A stretch of DNA of 64,000 nucleotides from Simmondsia chinensis (lineage: Eukaryota > Streptophyta > Magnoliopsida > Caryophyllales > Simmondsiaceae), in assembly GCA_018398585.1 (NCBI GenBank), contig JAGTTD010000013.1, positions 33,407,631-33,471,630 on the forward strand, given 5' to 3'. Made by a program: the position numbers and the translations under genes. Below are positions 21,780 to 33,195 of the stretch, piece after piece. The stretch's first letter is position 1. Each line of letters opens with the position of its first letter. The notes beneath the pieces were generated by a model. It did not search any database, was not told the DNA's origin, and worked only from the letters and a program-made list of their open reading frames with translations.

Positions 21780-21960
21780 ATTTCGGGTTGGATTTGGGCC
21801 GGGTTCGGGTTGGGTTTGACGTCATCCAAATCCAACCCGACCCAAAACCCATCTATCAACATCCAAATCCAAATCCATTTATTGCATCCAAATCTATCAT
21901 AAGTGGATCGGGTTGGATGGATATCCAACGGATTCGGGTTAAATTGTCATTCCTATACAC
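21780..21960. repeat. GGGTTCGGGTT / ATCCAAATCC degenerate repeat, right half
   Basis: Alternating CGGGTTGGATTTGGGCCGGG and CATCCAAATCCAACCCGACCC stretches that can pair with each other. This is the type of degenerate sequence that caps many plant TIR elements. See the left half at 21022. Confidence 0.5.
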
Positions 21961-22729
21961 GTATCACAAAAATCAGTTAAGTTAAAAATTTCTTAAAAAA
22001 AGGTTTAAAAGAAAAATCAAATTGCAAACTTTTTAGTCTAAAATAACATCATATTCTCTCACTTGCCTCCAATCACTAAGGTACACATTTTAGTAATATA
22101 TTTTAAAATTTTAACATAATTGAATTCTTTTTGCAGTGCTAAAAAATATTCTTTTTCTCGGTAAACACAAAGTTGGATTGAAAACACAAGGGAAAGCAGC
22201 ATAATCTTTTTAATAACTGTCTTTGCCAATACTGAAGGGACAAATTACCATCCACTAAACAACCGTCCATAATAGAATACATGGAGTTTTTGACATGGTA
22301 TCACTTAATGCTGAAATTTGGGATCGCTTTGTGATTTATTTTACTGCAAAACTGAGCTTTGTGTATAGCTAACCCATGATTTATAGGAAGCTTCTCTCTC
22401 CCCTATTCATGATGATGCTCTAACTTGAAATCATGATCAGAAAGGTCGTTTTTTTCAGTCAACTGCTTTTATAGTGCTATGATTATAACCTTTGGAAGTC
22501 CTTCCACTAATCAGGTAAAAGAATTTGGTGCGGTCTTGTTCCTCTTCGAATTGAGTTACTGGTATTGTTAGTCATCCTGGGAGACTAGATATAAAACATT
22601 GATTAGTGCAATTTGAGATTTTAGACTCTAACCACCTGCAGTGCTCATTTTGTGGTGAGAGCAATGAAGTTGCAAATATATTTTTCTTAATTGCAGCATC
22701 ACATGGTGCTTTTGAACCGCCATTTTGAA
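21961..22729. other. No feature recognised
   Basis: AT-rich DNA without ORFs or repeats I can identify. It may be part of the 5' region of the LINE fragment that follows. Confidence 0.4.
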
Positions 22730-23305
22730 ATGGTGGGGGATCACTCTCATCTTTTCAAACAATCTGAAAGATCTTTTCCAGTAAGGTAATTCCCCTTCAT
22801 GAAAAGATCAACCAAGAAAGCTCAACTAAGGGAGTATCTTGCAGTTATAGACTCCATTTGGGAATCAAGGAGCGCACTTATTTTCCAAAATTCACCTCAT
22901 GATTGGGCGACATACTTGTAACCACAAAATTGAGGGTAATTACATGGTTCCGTGCCCGTGTTGGTGGCTCAGACATCTCCCCCAGCAATCCTTGGAGGAC
23001 CGACATAGATTGACATCCATGACCAATCGCTAATCCGCCTTTACCAGCTCTAGGATTTCTTATGCTTATTCTCAGGCAAGGCAGCCATAACTCCATCTCT
23101 ACATATTGGATCTATAACCAAAATGCTCATTCCTTGTACTCCACAATTCTTCCTGGGCAGCGCCTCCAGTTAGAGGCTATCTTGATATGTCGCTTAGAGC
23201 TTTTCTTCTTGATCTATAATTTTCTTTCTTTTTGTTTATTTTTTATTGTTTAGAGACTATCTCTAATGTACCTCCGAGGATTTTTTCCTCTGAATTATCA
23301 AAAAA
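22730..23305 (+). pseudogene. L1-type LINE 3' end (ORF2 C-terminus and 3' UTR)
   Basis: 22800-22960 reads LREYLAVIDSIWESRSALIF, the xxIWxxRNxxIF block at the C-terminus of plant L1 ORF2, followed by a TWFRAR-like piece. From 23130 onwards is a T-rich 3' UTR ending CCTCTGAATTATCAAAAAATTT, the same tail architecture as at 55200-55395. It is 5' truncated. Confidence 0.6.
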
Positions 23306-24862
23306 TTTCTAATAACTCTCATTTTTAATAATAATATTTATCAAATATAAAATTATCAAATATTAGGTATGCAAGGTTAAACATGTTACTTTTTTCTGAA
23401 TAGGTAAGAAAGGGAGTGAATCCTTAAGAAAATACACAATGTCTTTTTGAAGAAAAGAAGCAAAACAATACGATAGAACAAAAGCTAGCTCCTAATGGCC
23501 AATTACACAACATGATAAAAGCTGGAATATATTTCATGTAACTTTGATGATGGTCTGCAACACTGTTGGCATCCAACAGGAGAGTGACATAAACAACACT
23601 AAGCTACATCTTAGGAGTGAAATTGGGCCAGGCCACCTCGGTTTGGGAGAAGGTATGTAGATTTAGGGATTTTTTGTATAGTGATGAATATAGATGTTGC
23701 GGCAAGCAACTAACAATTGGAACCAAGTAATTACCTCATTTTTAAGTTATTTGGGATGCGTGCCCAATCTAGAAATGTACTTTAGAAGATGAAAGCATTC
23801 TTGGTTTCCTAGATTGCTGATGATGGCAAAGAATGACATGAGCCATTACTTTTTTGGTTGAGCCTTTGATGAAAGGGGTCTACCACCATTTTTATATTTT
23901 TATTTTTTATTTTTTATAATTAAGAAGAATAGATCTTCATAAGCGTGCAGAGAAAGTCCTCCAATCAATACAAGAACCAAAAGAAACAATGAAAACAAGA
24001 GAAAAAAAAAGTCAATGTTAACCCTAATCTAATTACATAATTACCTATGGTTCATAACTGAAGGTGATGCATAGGAATGTACTATGAAGCATGTGGTATG
24101 ATTAATTAGGATATGGATCTGGGCATGGTATTAGAAACCAATATGTGAGGGTCTTTCATATAATGATGGATGACTATGTTTGTACAACCCATTATAGCTT
24201 GGAACCAAAGTGATGACCCTCAATGTTACAATGTCTATGATGCGTGACTAATTTTTCCGGGAACCTCCACTGTTGAAACCAGTATCTCAAATTGTTTGGA
24301 CAGGAAAATGTAAACAAATGGGTATATGTTATACACAACTCTATGTAGTACTTTTTGGGTTATTAACAGTGCAAAGATGTGACTTGTTGGTAAATTTTTT
24401 TTAAAATAAATAATACAGAATGTCTTCCAAAGAAAAGAAAGAAAGAAAAGGAAAGAAAACAAACACAAATGAAATCCTCGATCCTGAAACTTAATTGTGC
24501 ATTATGATTAAAGTGGGGTATATATGGTGCCCAGCATTAATGATGATTTGTGACTCAGCTGGATTCTATGAGTAGATGGATGAAAGCTTGGATCTGTAAC
24601 TGGAGGTACTTGTGGAGACCGATTTGCGGTGGTCCTCCATGGACAGAGACGCCAAGGCATTCCACAAGTACTTAAAACCATGAATGGCCCTTAATTTTAT
24701 GTTAATGATATGAGATCAATCTAGAGATGAATTATCATAGATAAGTGCATTACTAGAATCCCAAGTTGCATTAATGACGGCAAAAAGGTCATGAGCCATA
24801 CTTGTGATGAATAATAACCATAAATTTTTATAGACTTATCTGTTTAAGCAATAATATTTTTA
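23306..24862. other. Unassigned AT-rich DNA with one L1-type tail
   Basis: Near 23895-24010 there is an inverted L1-type tail (poly-T, ATAATTAAGAAG, then an A-rich stretch). Elsewhere loosely repeated phrases occur (for example GATGGCAAAGAATGACATGAGCC at 23802 and GACGGCAAAAAGGTCATGAGCC at 24777), suggesting a diverged duplication. No protein signature was seen. Confidence 0.4.
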
Positions 24863-25404
24863 GGGTTATTTATATTTTAGTATCCTGACTTTTTAAAAAT
24901 AATAAAAAGGACCCCGACCTTTTTAAATTATTAAAAAAGCCCCTAAGTTTTTGTCGTATTATTAAAAAGACCTCTTTTCAACGTGATAATATCATATTCC
25001 GTCGATAGAGTTGTTGTGGTAACTGTTTTTTTAGTAATGCTGTAGTAAAGAAACAAAAGTACCCTTCAATAGCCTTATTATTACTTTATAAGCATAAAGT
25101 TCGAGATATTATATTGTATAGAAATTATCTATTTTTGCTTAATTTGCTTAAAAATATAGTTATTATATGATATTTTTATCATTTTATTATAGAAATAATA
25201 AAAAAAAGATAGTTGCCAGCTCAATTGATGGAAAATGACTTCATCATACTAGAGATGTGTTTTTTTTTATTAATAAGACAAAAAATTCGGAACTTTTATA
25301 TTAATACGACAAAAATTTGTGGCTTTTTTAATAATTTAAAAGGTCAGAGTTTTGTTATTACTTTCAAAAATATTGTATTAAAATTTAAATAACCCATATT
25401 TTTA
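24854..25404. mobile_element. MULE-type MITE, copy 1, perfect 9-bp TSD
   Basis: The element proper is 24863-25395 (533 bp). It is flanked by ATATTTTTA on both sides (24854-24862, 25396-25404). The ends are long inverted repeats starting GGGTTATTTA and containing AATAATAAAAAGG and CCTTTTTxAATTATTAAAAA blocks over about 100 bp. No coding capacity. A second copy lies at 56155-56691. A TSD of 9 bp with long TIRs indicates Mutator-like origin. Confidence 0.85.
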
Positions 25405-25590
25405 CACTAATAATATATAAGAGTAACCTATTTATTTAAGAATTATCATTTTAGTATTTACTATAGAAAATTCTTCATAGTAGTTCATTAAAAAAAGACC
25501 CCAATGGCGTTCTTGGTCATTTTATAATAATAACGTGCAGCCGACGACTTTCCAGAGCACTACATTATAACAATGAAATCCTTTAACTAT
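25405..25590. other. No feature recognised
   Basis: AT-rich spacer between the MULE-type MITE and the Tourist-like element. Confidence 0.4.
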
Positions 25591-26750
25591 TTAGACTGTG
25601 TTTGATTCAATTTTTTAACAGTTTAAAACTGTAAAAAAGATTTATTTGACTATAGGGCTCGCATTTGATTAATAGAAAAGATTTTTTTACATCTTTTTTC
25701 ATAACTTAAGTAGAAAAATCAAAAAAATTATTTTATAACTAAGTAGAAAAAGATGCAAAATCAAATCTTTTTTATAGCTTGTTTCATAAAAATGCTTTAA
25801 AAAGACAATATTAACATTAAGGCTGCATTTGGTTCAGCTTTTTAAAAGCTTAAAGCTGTGAAAAGGTTCTTTTTGACTGCAGGACATGCGTTTAGTTGGC
25901 AGAAAAGATCTTTTTATGTCTTTTTTACAGCTTAAATAGAAAAATAAAAAAATTATTTTATAACTAAGCAAAAAAGATGTAAAACTAGATCTTTTTCACA
26001 GCTTATTTCAGAGAAATGCTTTAAAAATATTATATTAACATTAAATCTTTACCATCATGACTTACTTTTACTTGTTATCACCACTCCCACCGACCACCAT
26101 ATCTTTTATGGTCATGGATTGCTACACTCACCACCTTTCACTACTATGACCAACTATTATCATGATTCTTTCTTAACTACTATAATTAGATAATTTATAT
26201 TATTAAGTCATTTGTGTGATTATAGTAAATAAGTTACTTTTTTAACTTGTGTTAAAATGCTTTATTTTGTAGAAAATATATTTCTATACTGCACAACTAA
26301 ATACTTCACTGAAAAAAGATGTAGATCTTAAATGGACAGATCTTATTGAAATAGATAAGCTGAAACAAGCTGAACCAAACGCATCCTAAATCTTCACTAC
26401 TATGACCTACTTTTACTTATTATCACCACTCCTACCTACCACAACCCTTTTTATGCCCATGGTTCGCTATATCCATTGCTCTCCACTGCCATGACCAATT
26501 AATTTTATGATTCTCTCATAGCTACTATTATTAATTGGTTTATATTATTAAGTCATTTTTAAAATTATAATAGATAAGTTTATTTTTTAAACTTGCATTT
26601 AACACTTTATTTTGTAAAAAGGATCTTTCTATACAGCATAACCAAAAACTTTATTGTAAAAAGATACAGATCTTAAATAAACAGATCTTATTAAAATAGA
26701 TAAGCTGAAAAAAATATAAGTTAAAATGAGCTGAACCAAACACACCCTTA
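25591..26750. mobile_element. Tourist-like (PIF/Harbinger) MITE, outer copy
   Basis: The element proper is 25594-26747, flanked by TTA on both sides. The ends GACTGTGTTTGATTCAATTTT and the complement of GAGCTGAACCAAACACACCC are inverted. It is interrupted at 25821-26386 by a second member of the same family. Non-coding. Confidence 0.75.
25818..26389. mobile_element. Tourist-like MITE, inner nested copy
   Basis: The element proper is 25821-26386 (566 bp), flanked by TAA on both sides. TIRs GGCTGCATTTGGTTCAGC and GGATGCGTTTGGTTCAGC (complement of right end). Its interior (TTACTTTTACTTGTTATCACCACTCC, near 26060) is repeated in the outer copy near 26410, so both belong to one family. Confidence 0.8.
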
Positions 26751-26904
26751 ACTTTTAGGTATCTCATTTAAATATTTAGTAATGGAAAAAAAATTATCAA
26801 ATCATAAAAAATATTATTAAGTTGGTTACTTTTAATATACAAATAATTTCTTATCGTATATATTAAATATACAAATTAGATTTATTATTGGGACAACTAT
26901 AACA

Positions 26905-27090
26905 TTTGTTTAAATAATCAGTGAGGCAAGCCTGTAATATAATAGGACGCACCCCAAAAGCGGGGTCTAGGAAGGACTCAAAGGACCAAAAAACCAAAAG
27001 ACAAAATAAAAATTGGAAAAATGGTCAACCGCACTCCTAGACATCATACCAACTACTGTGATGTATTAACGGATGGTACACCAAAAACAA
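26905..27090 (-). mobile_element. L1-type or SINE tail fragment
   Basis: AATAATCAGTGAGGCAAGCCTGTAATATAATAGG followed by an A-rich run with repeated CCAAAAxACAAAA. This resembles the inverted tails at 4870 and 45964 but lacks a clear poly-T. Weak call. Confidence 0.35.
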
Positions 27091-27094
27091 CAAC

Positions 27095-27290
27095 AATATA
27101 TTCAGTGTTTTAAGGGTTTCCACTCGCGCAGGATCTGGGAGGTATAAGATATATGTAGTCTTACCTCACCAGGGTGAGACCCTATTGAGAGACTGTTTCC
27201 GATGTCCCACAACCTGAAAATATAACCCAATTTGGATGAACGCGTAGTAATACCCGCAGGTGTACAATCACTCATCCCTAATAAGACAGA
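27095..27290 (-). mobile_element. RTE/SINE tail fragment
   Basis: On the minus strand it holds the TTG-tailed end (CACTGAATATATTGTTGTTG), the CAGATCCTGCGC region and GGAAACAGTCTCTCAATAGGG. It continues beyond the tail (near 27210-27290) with sequence that could be degenerate 5S (GGATGAACGCGTAGTAATACC), which I could not confirm. Confidence 0.55.
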
Positions 27291-27521
27291 AAAGGAGGAT
27301 GGTGTTTATAATTATAAAATCACTGTCCCCTTTTCATTTCTATTTAATTATTTATTTATAAAAGTTAAAAAATAGTGTTTAAATAGCTATATTTTCTCTC
27401 TCTCTCTAAATCATTTTTAAAAATAGTCATTTTTCACTTAACTACCAAAATTTTTATTTTTTTCATAAACCTACCTTTAAAAGTTTAAATTTCTTCAATC
27501 GAACACCTGCGTTAACACTAG
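27291..27521. other. No feature recognised
   Basis: AT-rich DNA with a CT microsatellite-like run near 27393. It is the target region of the RTE LINE. Confidence 0.4.
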
Positions 27522-29325
27522 TATTTTGTTTGATCACAGAAAGGCATCAGTTAGCTCAGATGGTATACCCATAGGGGCATGGAAATGCTTCGGACTAAAG
27601 GGCATCAGTTGATTAACTAAATTATGTAACCAAATCCTCATGGGGGAGAAGATGCCCGACGAATGGAGGAAGAGCACATTGATCCTAATCCATAAGAACA
27701 AAGGCGACATCCAGAGCTATGCCAACTATCGGGGCATCAAACTAATGTGCCACACGCTGAAATTGTGGGAGCGCGTCATAGAGAGGAGGTTACGAATACA
27801 AACAGAGGTATCCGAAAACCAATTCTAATTTATGCCTGGAAGATCAACGATATAAGCCATCCACATCCTAAGGCGGACGATAAAGCACTACAGGGAGAGA
27901 CAAAAGAATTTACACATGGTTTTCATTGACCTAGAGAAGACATATGATAGAGTGCCAATGGAGGTTTTCTAGAGGCTTTTGGATAGGAAAGGCATCCCCA
28001 TGCCATATATCCCGGCCATTAGAGACATGTATAAGGATGCACAGACTATGGTACGCACGTTGGAAGGGGAGACAGATGCGTTCTCTATAAAAGTCGGGGT
28101 ACACCAAGGATCTGCCTTGAGCCCCTATCTGTTCATTCTGGTAATGGATGAGCTCACTAGGAACATCCAAGGAGGTGTACCTTGGTATATGCTTTTCACA
28201 TATGACATAGTGCTGGTGGGGGAATCGCGGGAAGAGGTCAATGAAAAGCTAGAATTGTGGAGAAGGACATTGGAATCGAAGGGTTTACGGCTCAATAGAT
28301 CCAAGACCGAGTACATAGAGCTTAAGTTCGATCCCTCCATCACGCCTAGCAGAGAAGACGTCAAGATTAGATAGGACCCTATACCGGGAAAGGAGAGTTT
28401 CAGATACTTAGGATCTATGATACAGCACAACGGTGAAGTTGACGAGGATGTCAACAACCGGATTAAAGTAGGATGGCATAAATGGAGAATGGCCTTAGCG
28501 GTACTGTGTAATACAAAGTTTCCCTCAAAGCTAAAAGGAAGATACTATAAGACGGTAGTGAGGCCGGCCATGTCCTATGGGGCGGAGTGTAGGGCGATGA
28601 AACAACATCATACACAGAAGATGAAGGTGGTGGAGATGAGGATGCTGCGGTGGATGTGCGGACACATAAGGAATGATAGGATCAGGAACGACGTCATAAG
28701 AGGTGAATTGGGCGCTGCCCCCGTTGAATATAAGTTTAGGGAGCAACGTTTGAGGTGGTTTGGACATGTTAGGAGGAGACTGAGCACAGCTCCAGTCAGG
28801 AGATGTGAGCAGCCCCGGACAACGCTAGGCAGGAGAGGGAGAGGCAGGCCAAAAAAGAGATGGTTAGAGACGATCAGACAAGACCTTACCCACCTAAACC
28901 TTTGGGAAGAGATGGCCTTAGATAGAGCCCAATGGAGGGCTAGCATAGGAGTAGCAGATGTAGCGGCTTAGAGCAGGGTAGCCCAGCCTTTTGTGCTATC
29001 ACTAGTGTTCTAGGCCTTAGGGTAGTCCAGATTCGGCGCACTTTTGTATGATATGTTTTTTGATTGACTATCTATTTACTACCTATTTATTTCCCTTTAT
29101 TTGCCTAATTTTCTTATATGCTTATTTGCTCTCTTGATGTCAGGCTGCAAGGCGTCATTGCTGCCGACAAGCGTATCAGCTTGGGAGTCCTCGGAAACAA
29201 CCTCCCTTCAGGACAGCCTCAGAAAGGGGAAGGCTGTGTACATCTACCCCCCCAGACCTTGCTGATGCGGGAGCCTTTTGAGACACTGGACTGTTGTTGT
29301 TGTTGTTGTATTTCGTTTGGTCACA
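27522..29325 (+). mobile_element. RTE-type LINE, 1770 bp, with 17-bp TSD
   Basis: The element proper is 27539-29308. It is flanked by TATTTTGTTTGATCACA (27522-27538) and TATTTCGTTTGGTCACA (29309-29325), two mismatches. It is 5' truncated, starting within the RT domain. The 3' end (about 29160-29308) is GCTTGGGAGTCCTCGGAAACAACC to GAGACACTGGACTGTTGTTG. Because the TSD encloses both, this end is an integral part of the LINE. The same end forms the body of the 5S-headed SINEs and of the loose tail fragments in the window. Confidence 0.9.
27550..28971 (+). pseudogene. RTE LINE reverse transcriptase (partial, disrupted)
   Basis: The order follows an RTE RT: SDGIPIGAWKC (RT1 region), WRKSTLILIHKNKGD and NYRGIKLM (RT2), FIDLEKTYDRVPMEV (RT3), [20 protein letters not shown] (RT4), [12 protein letters not shown] (RT5), then ESFRYLGSMIQ, the C-terminal [25 protein letters not shown] and GRPKKRWLETI motifs. 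Stops occur near 27826, 27970 and 28372, and the catalytic box that should contain two Asp reads T-Y-D, so the first Asp is lost. It copies LINE RNA at nicked DNA when intact; this copy is dead. Confidence 0.9.
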
Positions 29326-30295
29326 CATGTGGTTTTGCTTAGGTTATGTATAAAAACGGGGGAAACATAACATATGTTAATTTTAGTTCAATTGGTAATT
29401 AAAGTAGTATATATATATATATATATATATGCGCCCTGCGATTGCTTTATGGGCGTGTTTGAGTCTATACATGCACGAGCATGTAGTGGTATTTAAACAT
29501 GCATATAGAAAATTTTTAAAGATTAAGCTAACCTGTGCTCAAAAAACATAAGTTTGAGAGAAAGAGAGAGAGACAGGAAAAAAAATTACCATCTCTCTCT
29601 CTCTTAATCAATCACACATTCTCTCTCTCTAACCTGTGGGTGTAGGTTAGATTAACCCTTAGCATATTACTTTATTAAATGAACTCTCACAAACATATAT
29701 GTTTATTCACTATTTTTGTTTAAAAAAATGTATGATTATATGTGTGGCTTCAACGAAAAAACCAACATTAAAGATAGTTTTCTAAAAATTTGTAAAGTTA
29801 TGATAATTAAATAAAAAAGATAACTTTTAAATGTAATTTTTTGGAAAAAAAAAAAAACCCTCTATATTTTGCAGAGCAAATTATTATTATCAGGATAGTA
29901 ATAGGTATTATAACTTATAAAACATAACAGGGCGGTTCTAGCATTTAAAAAAAAAAAAAAAAAACCGTCAGACAAAATTTTTGTTTTTTTGATGACTTCA
30001 ATATTGACGGCGTAAATTAAATTTGTGTAAACAAGCAAATCCATAAAATATTACCCCACCAGTTTTCAATATTTTTTTGGTAATCGGGAGACGGACAAAA
30101 AGGAAAATAGAAAGAAAGTGAATCTCTATTTGGTAAATTATAGAATAATAAAAAATTATAAGTTGCTATTATTAAAGCAGTAACATAACTTATAAATAAT
30201 AAAGGATATAAAATTATTTTGAAAAATATAATTTTATTCCAACAATAATAATTTTGATCTGTTAATAGCATTACTTAAAAAATATTATAACTTAT
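29326..30295. other. AT-rich DNA with simple repeats
   Basis: Contains (AT)n at about 29408-29430, GA/CT-rich runs at 29560-29635 that can pair with each other (AGAGAGAGAGAC and CTCTCTCTCTC), and poly-A runs near 29850 and 29948. No gene seen. Confidence 0.6.
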
Positions 30296-30395
30296 GAAAC
30301 ACAAACAATAACAACAAATCTAATACATCAAGAGCTCTCCTATAAGTAAGATCTACGAGGAGTGTGATGTACGCAACCTTACTCCTATTGTGTTT
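30296..30395 (-). mobile_element. RTE/SINE tail fragment
   Basis: AAACAATAACAACAAATCTAATACATCAAGAGCTCTCC to GTGATGTACGCAACCTTACTCC is the inverse complement of the TTG-tailed end, 5' truncated. Confidence 0.6.
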
Positions 30396-30410
30396 TATAA
30401 CTTATACGGC

Positions 30411-31788
30411 AGTAAATTAACAAACTAGCACAATTTTACAAAAAAATTAGCAAAATGGCACCTTTAGAAACACGTCGTTGCACGCCGTTTGTAACGGTGT
30501 GAACAATAAATTTTTTTATTGTTATATCTTTAAAATTAAAAAAAATTAAAAAAATAACTTTTTAACTTTAATTATTTTAATTTTTAATTTTATAAGTTGA
30601 ATCACTAAATATATATACCTTTTAAACTAAAAAGGTATACGTATATTATTATTTGAACTATTAATAAGTCAGATATAAATAAGGGACATATTTAAATAAG
30701 GAGATGATAATATGTATATTATTATTTAAACTATTATGTTTTGCCTGGTTTGGTTTGCCTTCCTGTTTGTTGTCTTTTTGTTCTCTCATTTGGTCCCCAT
30801 TCTTTATGGCTAGACTCAGATCTCGCTTGGTCGAGTAGCCTGTCTTGTTCGCAATTCTGTCGATAATTATCGAAAAAAAAGAAATTATGATATCATAATA
30901 TTATTAATAAATAAGATATAACTGAGGGACACATTTGAATGAGGAGAGGATGATGCTCCAACAAAAAATCACGAGTTTATACATTTGTGTATTATTATTT
31001 AAATTATTTTATTAGATACATGTAATTTAAAAACTAAAAAATTATTTCATATAGTTTATAAACTAATATAAAATTTGAAAAAAAAAGATAAAAAGAAAAT
31101 TTAACTAGTCTTAATTATTGAGTAACACTCTACTTTTTTCCTCTCTTTCGCTCTCCCTCTTCTCTCTTTCTCTCTCTCATAGCTCTCTTCAATGACGGTC
31201 TTCAACCATTTTCCTCCTCTCTTTCTTCATTCTTTCTCTCCCTTATTCCCCTACTTCTAATGTTGAACTTTTGTTCTTCAAAATTAAGCATTATTTACAA
31301 GAAAAGGAGCAAAATTTACTCTTATCTTCATGAAACACCCCCTTCTTATTACTCTGTTCGTCTCATATAGGAACTATAATATTATAATACTATTAATAAG
31401 AAAGATATAAATGAGATACTCATTTCACATTGTTACTCACTATAATTTAAATTATTGTATAAAATTATTTTTAATTTAAAAAGTATATGTATTTAGTGAT
31501 TCAAATCATAAAATAAAAACTTTAAATAATTTAAATTAAAAAGTTATTTTATTAAACTTTTTTTAATTTTAAAACTATAATATTAAAATTTTTTTTACTG
31601 TTCACTGTTGCACAAAGTTAGAAACGTCGTTCAACAAAGTCATGCAACGGCGTTCAAGTTTTTGTAAGACATTTGAAACGGCGTGCAACAATAAGTAAAT
31701 AGTAAATTCTGACATTTTGCTAAATATTTTTTCAAGAGTACCATTTTGCTAATTTTTTTGTAAAATTATGCTAGCTTGATAATTTACT
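30411..31788. mobile_element. Non-autonomous TIR element, about 1.4 kb
   Basis: The ends AGTAAATTAACAAACTAGCACAATTTTACAAAAAAATTAGCAAAATGG and the complement of the right end match over about 60 bp. Inside each end is a GC-richer inner inverted segment (GTTGCACGCCGTTT near 30477 and AAACGGCGTGCAAC near 31675, plus GTTGCACAAAG/CAACGGCG motifs). There is no coding capacity and I found no convincing TSD. An L1-type tail (30735-30890) is inserted within it. Confidence 0.65.
30735..30890 (+). mobile_element. L1-type LINE 3' end
   Basis: T/G-rich 3'-UTR sequence (TGCCTGGTTTGGTTTGCC, TTTGGTCCCC, TCGCTTGGTCGAGTAGCC) ending TCGATAATTATCGAAAAAAAAG. It shares its architecture with 46198-46405 and 59740-59790. 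5' truncated. Confidence 0.65.
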
Positions 31789-32317
31789 CTACAAAATTGT
31801 CCATAAATATTATTTTTTATATATGATAGTTTAATTAAGAGGTAAATTATGTATTAATATCTCAATATTTGGTGTATTAATATTTTAATTCACAACTTTG
31901 TAAAATAATTTTTTAATCATATATTTAATAAAATAATTTAAATAGTAATATATAAGGGTGCACAACAACCCCCACTTTTATTCTTTTATATCATTATTAT
32001 GATTATTTTATTAAATATACATAAATTTTAAACTAAAAAATTAGTTTAAAAAATTTATAAATAAAAAAATTAATACATTAAATATTATAATATTAATATA
32101 TAATTTACTCTATAATTAATATTGACACCGTAAAGTCGTGTCAGCAAAGCAAATCCATTAAAAAAGATCGACCTGTCAGTTCTCTATCTTTTTTGTTTTT
32201 GTTTTTGTGTTTGTTTTTGTTTTAGTTGGGGCGGGGTGGGGGATAAGTATGCCAGCAATATAAGATGCTGCTCATTTTGGCCCTTCCGCACAAAAGGTGT
32301 GTCATTTCTTCCCCCCT

Positions 32318-32351
<34 letters not shown>

Positions 32352-32515
32352 CGTGTTTGTCTCGTACTATTGTTCTTCGATGTGAATCACACGTCGTACA
32401 TAGTTACACACAAAAAAAAAAAAAGGCACTAATACATATTCTTCCACCATATGTGCTAAGTGTGGTGCATGTGGATATAGAGCTGTTGAAGTTGATAAAA
32501 AACAAATCTAGCGTC
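31789..32515. other. No feature recognised
   Basis: AT-rich DNA with a (GTTTTT)n-like stretch near 32190-32225 and a 32-nt-class poly-T at about 32319-32348. Confidence 0.5.
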
Positions 32516-32793
32516 ATAAGACTTTCTACCAAAGAGGGCACCAACACGCCGTCACCGGATCCCATTAGAACTCCGAAGTTAAGTGTGTTTGAGAGAGAGT
32601 AGTACCAGGATGGGTGACCTCCTGGGAAGTCTTCACCCTCAGGTTGGGGGCATCGGGAAACAACCTCTCTTCAGGTTAACACCCTGAAGGGGGAAGGCTG
32701 CGTACACCCCCCCCCCCCCCTCCCCCTCCCCCCGACCCTGCGTAGGCGGGAGCCCTTGAGGCACTGGGTATGTTCCTTATAAGAGTTTCTGCC
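32516..32793 (+). mobile_element. 5S rRNA-headed SINE, copy 3, with 15-bp imperfect TSD
   Basis: The element proper is 32531-32778. It is flanked by ATAAGACTTTCTACC and ATAAGAGTTTCTGCC (13 of 15). The 5S head (about 32535-32630) reads GGATCCCATTAGAACTCCGA, AAGTTAAGTGTGTTTGAGAG and GTACCAGGATGGGTGACCTC. It is joined to the RTE tail (GTTGGGGGCATCGGGAAACAACC to GAGGCACTGGGTATG). A C-rich expansion lies at 32707-32733. It sits within or beside the 3' tail of a minus-strand RTE fragment. Confidence 0.85.
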
Positions 32794-33195
32794 AATGGAG
32801 GATTGGAGGGAGGATGAGTTGTACGCAATCTTACTCGAGTTTCTGCCAATGTAGGATTGGAGGGAGGATGAGATGTATGCAATCTTACTCCTTCAGAATG
32901 TAACAAGCAACTAACAGCAAACATCAATAGCAAATATAAGCAAATAAACATACATATAAGCTTAAGGCAGCTATAAACTAGCTTAGTTGTGCTCCTCTAT
33001 TCTAAACCGCTGTATCGGTTATATCTATGCTAACTCTCTATTCAGCTCACTTTAAGGCCATCTCCTCATTTAGATTTAGGTGGATAAGATGATGTCTAAT
33101 CCTTTACGTCTAACTTTTCTTTGGCCCGCCTCTCCCTCTCCTCTTATCCTCTCCTCTTATGCATAGTACAGAGTTGTTTGTATGATATAGTGGTG
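32779..33195 (-). pseudogene. RTE LINE 3' end fragment
   Basis: On the minus strand, about 33195-33060 encodes the end of the RTE RT (the GRPKK-type block and HLNLNEEMAL-like end), followed by 3' UTR and the conserved tail. The tail carries a 54-bp direct duplication (GAGTTTCTGCCAATG...GCAATCTTACTC at about 32784 and 32837). Confidence 0.6.
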
